A stretch of DNA of 64,000 bases from Nocardia sp. NBC_00565 (GTDB lineage: Bacteria; Actinomycetota; Actinomycetes; Mycobacteriales; Mycobacteriaceae), in the NCBI RefSeq assembly GCF_036345915.1, contig NZ_CP107785.1, positions 4,464,001 to 4,528,000 on the forward strand, given 5' to 3'. Positions 60,618 to 64,000 of this stretch are shown here, piece by piece. The notes under the pieces were generated by a model. The model was not told the DNA's origin and did no database searches. It worked only from the letters and a program-made list of their open reading frames with translations. Within the stretch, counting starts at the first letter, position 1. Each line of letters begins with the position of its first letter. A program made the translations under genes and the position numbers.

Positions 60618-61573
60618 CCCGCTCGCCTCGGCACCGGGAACGAAAGTGATACCGCGGCAATACGTTCGGCGATGCACAGCGCGGCCGAGGTCATGATGTC
60701 GAGATTTCCGGCGCAGGCGGTCAGATAGTGCGCCGTCCCTCGGACTTCGAGGAATACCGAGACCTGATGCGTGACGGGAGCATCGCCGACCAGCGTACGC
60801 AGTGCCGCATCCGGGGCGAGCGGGGTGATTTTAATGTCGTGTTTGAGCCGGTAGCCGGGCACGTATGCCGCCACCTCTGCGACCATCGATCGGATCGAGT
60901 GTCGCACGGCCGCATCATGTTCGGACTCGGGATCGTTGATCAGCGCGAGCACGGTGTCGCGCATGATCAGCGGTGACTCGGCCGGATTGAGGATAACGAT
61001 CGCCCGGCTGCGGGCCGCACCGCCGAGCACTTCGATCGCCCGTGCGGTCGTCTCGGTGAACTCGTCGATATTCGCGCGAGTTCCTCGCCCGGCGGACTTG
61101 GAGGCGATGGAGGCGACGATCTCGGCGTAGGGCACCTCGGTGATCCGAGAAATCGCCGCGACAATCGGAATGGTGGCCTGGCCACCGCAGGTCACTGTAT
61201 TCAGATTGACGGCGTCCAGGTGCTGGTCCAGGTTGACAGCAGGTACAACAAAGGGGCCGACCGCGGCGGGGGTCAGGTCGATCAGACGTTTCCCATGCGG
61301 CCCGAGCGCGGCGGCATTGGCACGGTGCGCACCGGCGGAAGTGGTGTCGAAAACGATATCTATCTCGTCGAAATCCGGCATGGCGATGAGGCCGCTGACA
61401 CCGCGCGCACTGGTGGACACGCCGAGCCGGTGGGCACGGGCCAGTCCGTCGGAGTCCGGATCGATACCGACCATCGCGGCCATCTTCAGGGTTGTCGACT
61501 GCCGAAGCACCTTGACCATCAGGCCGGTACCGACATTGCCCGACCCGATGACGGCAACCTTGGTGCGACTCAC
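60614..61573 (-). CDS. Acylating acetaldehyde/propanal dehydrogenase (HsaG/BphJ-like)
   Basis: The 319-residue protein oxidises the aldehyde from the aldolase to acyl-CoA with NAD+. Motifs: [20 protein letters not shown] (NAD binding), [54 protein letters not shown] with the catalytic Cys, and [28 protein letters not shown]. Full length. GTG 61573 with GGAGGGG overlaps the hydrolase stop (GTGA). It is normally complexed with the aldolase. Confidence 0.92.
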   Translation of the reverse strand: MSRTKVAVIGSGNVGTGLMVKVLRQSTTLKMAAMVGIDPDSDGLARAHRLGVSTSARGVSGLIAMPDFDEIDIVFDTTSAGAHRANAAALGPHGKRLIDLTPAAVGPFVVPAVNLDQHLDAVNLNTVTCGGQATIPIVAAISRITEVPYAEIVASIASKSAGRGTRANIDEFTETTARAIEVLGGAARSRAIVILNPAESPLIMRDTVLALINDPESEHDAAVRHSIRSMVAEVAAYVPGYRLKHDIKITPLAPDAALRTLVGDAPVTHQVSVFLEVRGTAHYLTACAGNLDIMTSAALCIAERIAAVSLSFPVPRRAG

Positions 61574-62574
61574 ATCCCCTCCAGCCAGTCCACGCTCGCC
61601 GGTGCGACCATGATCGAATCCGTTGGCAGAATGGTCGAATCTGTTTGCGCCGCCTTCGAATTCGGTCGCGCGGCGGTATCCGGTCGCGCGGCGGTCGACC
61701 CGAATGAGGTGAGGACCGCCTCCAGGAATGCGGTGGCCAGGACATTGAACAGTTCGGCGCGTTCCCACTGCACCCAGTGCCCGGTATTGGCCGCTAGGTA
61801 CAGATCGCAGTTCGGCATCGTCTCGGCGAGCGCCCGCCCGCCCGCCGGCCGATTCACCTTGTCATCGACACCCCAGATCACCAGCGCGGGATGGGACACC
61901 TCGGATAACCGCGAATCCCGGGTGAAGTCCATCCGCCACAGCGTGCGCAGCGCCAACCGACCGGACGGCCGACGCAGCGGCGGATTCGCCATCACCTCCG
62001 GGTCGATGCTCGCCTGGAAACGCTGCTCGATGAGCTCGTCGGGCACCGCGGCCCCGTCGAACACGAGGTAATCGCGGATGAACCGGGTGATTTTCTCCCG
62101 GCTCGGTCCACTGCCCGGATAGTAATCCAGTAACGCTTGCAGCCCGTCGGTCGGCAGCGCGCGCGTGGAGCCGATGCCGCCGGGCCCGATCAGGATCATC
62201 CGGCCTACTTTTTCCGGCCGGTCCATTGCCAGCCGTAGCGCCGCGGCACCACCGTAAGAGTTGCCGACCAGGTGCGCCGAGTCGAGGCCCAACTCGTCCA
62301 ACAGACCACCGATGGCCCGACCGAGGTAGCCGAAAGGATCGGACTGATCCACATCCTTCGACGATTTCCCATAGCCCGGCATATCCGGAACGATCACGCG
62401 GAACCGCTGCGCCAACGCCTCGATGTTGCGCGAATAGTTCGACAATCCGGTCGCCCCCGGCCCGCCACCGTGCAATAACAGCACCGCTGGACCTGACCCG
62501 GTTTCACTGAAGAAGATCTCACACGTGTCGACCCGGACGGTCCGCTCGGTTCCGACTCCCGCTGCACTCGCCAT
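61570..62574 (-). CDS. Meta-cleavage product C-C hydrolase (HsaD/BphD-like alpha/beta hydrolase)
   Basis: The 334-residue protein hydrolyses a 2-hydroxy-6-oxo-dienoate ring-cleavage product. Features: [19 protein letters not shown] (oxyanion hole), [30 protein letters not shown] (nucleophile Ser), [12 protein letters not shown] (Asp) and [15 protein letters not shown] (His). About 45 extra C-terminal residues (Ala/Thr/Ser-rich) exceed the family norm. ATG 62574 has GGAGG. First gene of the three-gene operon; the hydratase that normally follows (HsaE/MhpD) is not present. Confidence 0.88.
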   Translation of the reverse strand: MASAAGVGTERTVRVDTCEIFFSETGSGPAVLLLHGGGPGATGLSNYSRNIEALAQRFRVIVPDMPGYGKSSKDVDQSDPFGYLGRAIGGLLDELGLDSAHLVGNSYGGAAALRLAMDRPEKVGRMILIGPGGIGSTRALPTDGLQALLDYYPGSGPSREKITRFIRDYLVFDGAAVPDELIEQRFQASIDPEVMANPPLRRPSGRLALRTLWRMDFTRDSRLSEVSHPALVIWGVDDKVNRPAGGRALAETMPNCDLYLAANTGHWVQWERAELFNVLATAFLEAVLTSFGSTAARPDTAARPNSKAAQTDSTILPTDSIMVAPASVDWLEGM

Positions 62575-62637
62575 TGCTACCTCCACGCTGCCATTGAGTA
62601 GGGGATCAGTTACGACGAAATAATCATTCACGCGAAA

Positions 62638-62653
62638 TTGATGAAACCATCAA
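62638..62653. promoter_or_regulatory. Palindrome in the catabolic-operon promoter (candidate IclR site)
   Basis: TTGATGAAACCATCAA is a 6-base-arm palindrome within an AT-rich block, 64 bases before the hydrolase start and 200 bases before the divergent IclR gene. IclR-family dimers bind such sites. The same core occurs at 55284. Confidence 0.5.
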
Positions 62654-62852
62654 AATTTCACGCAGCGAGTCCTAGAGTTGCCGCTATCCGCGCGGCCTGC
62701 GATCGTCCGGCCTTTCGAGGTCAACCGGGCGACCCCGAGGAGCTGAATCCCGTAGGCGTCTCGACGGCCAGGCGGGATGCCTGACGGGTGCGGTTGGCGT
62801 TCGTTTCGGGCTCGGTTGCCATCCTGTACCCCTTGACCTGCGGAGTCCTAGC

Positions 62853-63644
62853 ATGCGTTCCATTGACCGGCACACCCCGTTGTCCATGATCGGTCGGGTG
62901 TCCCTCATCTTCGATGCGTTCCAACCGGACGAGGACGCGCTCGGCGTCCGCGAGATCGCCAGGCGGACCGGATTGGCGTCGTCGACCGTGTCGCGCATCG
63001 TCCGGGAACTGGTGGCGCATCGGTTGCTGGAGATGGCGGGGCAGGAGGTGAGGATCGGTCTGCGGTTCTTCGAACTCGGCGAGCAGGCGCCGCGACCGCA
63101 GCAGCTGCGTAGACTGGCGCTGGCCAGCATGTCCGACCTGCGCAGTGCGACCCGTCATACGGTGCACCTCGCAGTGCTGGATGGAACCGAGGTCGTCTAC
63201 GTGACCAAGCTGTGCAGCCGCTCCGCGCCGCCGTTGGGTTCGCGGGTCGGCGGACGGCTGCCCGCCCACGCGACCGCCGTCGGAAAGGCGCTACTGGCGT
63301 TCTCGGGCAGCGATATCGTCGACCGCGTGATGGCCGCCGGGCTCCGGCGGCTCGGACCAGGAACAATCACCGATCCAGCCCGACTGCGGGCCGAACTGGC
63401 TACCATCCGCGAATCCGGAATCGCCTACGAGACAGAGGAATCCGGACCCAATGTGGTCTGCGTCGCCGCCCCGATCTCGAACCGGATCGCCGAGCCGATC
63501 GCCGGGCTGTCGATCAGCGCGCGGCTCGGCGAGATGGACGTCGCCTCGCTCGGCCTTGCCGTCCGCACCGCGGCAATCACCCTCGGCCGTCAGGCGGCCC
63601 GCATGCCGAGCTTCGCCGGGACGGCCTGGGCCGAACTGACATAA
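62853..63644 (+). CDS. IclR-family transcriptional regulator
   Basis: The product has 263 residues. N-terminal winged helix: SLIFDAFQPDEDALGVREIARRTGLASSTVSRIVRELVAHRLLE. C-terminal effector domain: ATRHTVHLAVLDGTEVVYVTKL, RVGGRLPAHATAVGKALLAF, GIAYETEESGPNVVCVAAPI and IAGLSISARL. ATG is preceded by GCGGAG. It is divergent from the hydrolase-dehydrogenase-aldolase operon, which it most likely controls in response to an aromatic or ring-cleavage intermediate. Confidence 0.9.
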   Translation: MRSIDRHTPLSMIGRVSLIFDAFQPDEDALGVREIARRTGLASSTVSRIVRELVAHRLLEMAGQEVRIGLRFFELGEQAPRPQQLRRLALASMSDLRSATRHTVHLAVLDGTEVVYVTKLCSRSAPPLGSRVGGRLPAHATAVGKALLAFSGSDIVDRVMAAGLRRLGPGTITDPARLRAELATIRESGIAYETEESGPNVVCVAAPISNRIAEPIAGLSISARLGEMDVASLGLAVRTAAITLGRQAARMPSFAGTAWAELT

Positions 63645-64000
63645 CGGCCGGTCCTCCCCGCCTCGATGCCGACTGGGTGGTCATCTCCGACATCGATCCC
63701 GCCATCATGGAACTCGACGAAGCGGGATTCTGATATCTGCCCCGCGATTTCGAGTGCCTGACAAGCAGCCGCCCACGCCATAGCAGGCCGCGATACCGAG
63801 GAAGCGGGCCGCGCGAAACGGTTCCAGGTGCGCGATGCCGAACCGGCCATGACCATCATCTCCGGCGCCGCCATTTGCCTGGGCCAACTGCCGCACGACC
63901 AACCCGAACGCGACGATGCCGAGGCCACTGCGCCTGATCGGAGCCGCCGCGCACCGTGCACGCTCTCGAGCTTCGCGGACTGGGGGCACGCCGCTGACCA
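63645..64000 (+). pseudogene. Relics at the right edge, including a TetR effector-domain fragment
   Basis: A short frame ends LDADWVVISDIDPAIMELDEAGF and stops at 63733. From about 63770 another frame reads TEEAGRAKRFQVRDAEPAMTIISGAAICLGQLPHDQPERDDAEA, which resembles the ligand domain of TetR regulators and is the kind of segment missing from the TetR relic at 59465. No start codon or HTH is present. The frame is open to the window edge. Confidence 0.35.

Overview
The window reads as high-GC actinobacterial DNA. The most likely source is a Nocardia-like member of the Mycobacteriales, an inference from gene content: an EmbR-type SARP-FHA regulator beside a Ser/Thr kinase, an MMPL transporter, an HsaD/HsaG/HsaF-like catabolic operon, many TetR/IclR regulators, an actinobacterial GuaB and an NRPS. 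Much of it is accessory: coding blocks alternate with truncated, frameshifted or IS-interrupted genes. No rRNA, tRNA or CRISPR array was seen.

Layout. (1) 1-11.3 kb: a tyrosine-recombinase gene cut by the left edge, a tandem partial copy of its 3' end, then extra purine-pathway genes: a stand-alone AICAR transformylase (purH-like), purF and, on the minus strand, guaB. GrpB-like, GNAT and small membrane or secreted proteins lie between. (2) 11.4-23.4 kb: a minus-strand biosynthetic operon joined by 4-base stop/start overlaps: TauD-type dioxygenase, a frameshifted small protein, a 2340-residue NRPS (A-PCP-C-A-PCP-E-TE) and an asparagine-synthetase-like protein, with guaB next in the same direction. 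A divergent TPR regulator shares a promoter region that holds four phased GGTGCA repeats. (3) 23.4-25.1 kb: gene relics (aminotransferase end, purD start, broken methyltransferase) and an intact P-loop kinase-like gene. (4) 25.3-29.8 kb: a membrane Ser/Thr kinase convergent with an EmbR-like regulator, then a secreted Gly-Thr repeat protein. (5) 29.9-46.3 kb: a mobile and defence island with an integrase relic, a 1.6-kresidue nuclease-STAND protein, an IS110 left end fused to a group II intron 3' end, a second intron-like 3' end, a truncated GNAT, a YjzC-like protein, a complete IS1380-type element, a putative RiPP-type precursor, an SGNH hydrolase, an orphan protein, and IS30 and resolvase relics. 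(6) 46.5-53 kb: pentapeptide protein, TetR plus FAD monooxygenase with a perfect palindromic operator, and a kinase-ATPase-TPR-LuxR fusion. (7) 53-56.5 kb: a probable cytokinin mini-operon (isopentenyl transferase, phage-like small protein, LOG) among gene relics. (8) 55.7-64 kb: methyltransferase, DoxX, MMPL transporter, a TetR relic, and a meta-cleavage lower-pathway operon (hydrolase, acylating aldehyde dehydrogenase, truncated aldolase) divergent from an IclR regulator.

How the parts may work together. The NRPS operon should make a dipeptide-scale product with a D-configured last residue, modified by a dioxygenase and an ATP-dependent amide-forming enzyme. A co-directional guaB next door and extra purF/purH-like genes nearby suggest, as a hypothesis, a product that hits purine synthesis with target duplicates for self-protection. 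The isopentenyl transferase and LOG would convert AMP to free isopentenyladenine. The STAND protein probably acts in phage defence. The 41.8-44.3 kb genes, with an NHLP-like leader peptide and a two-Cys C-terminus, are the least explained part.
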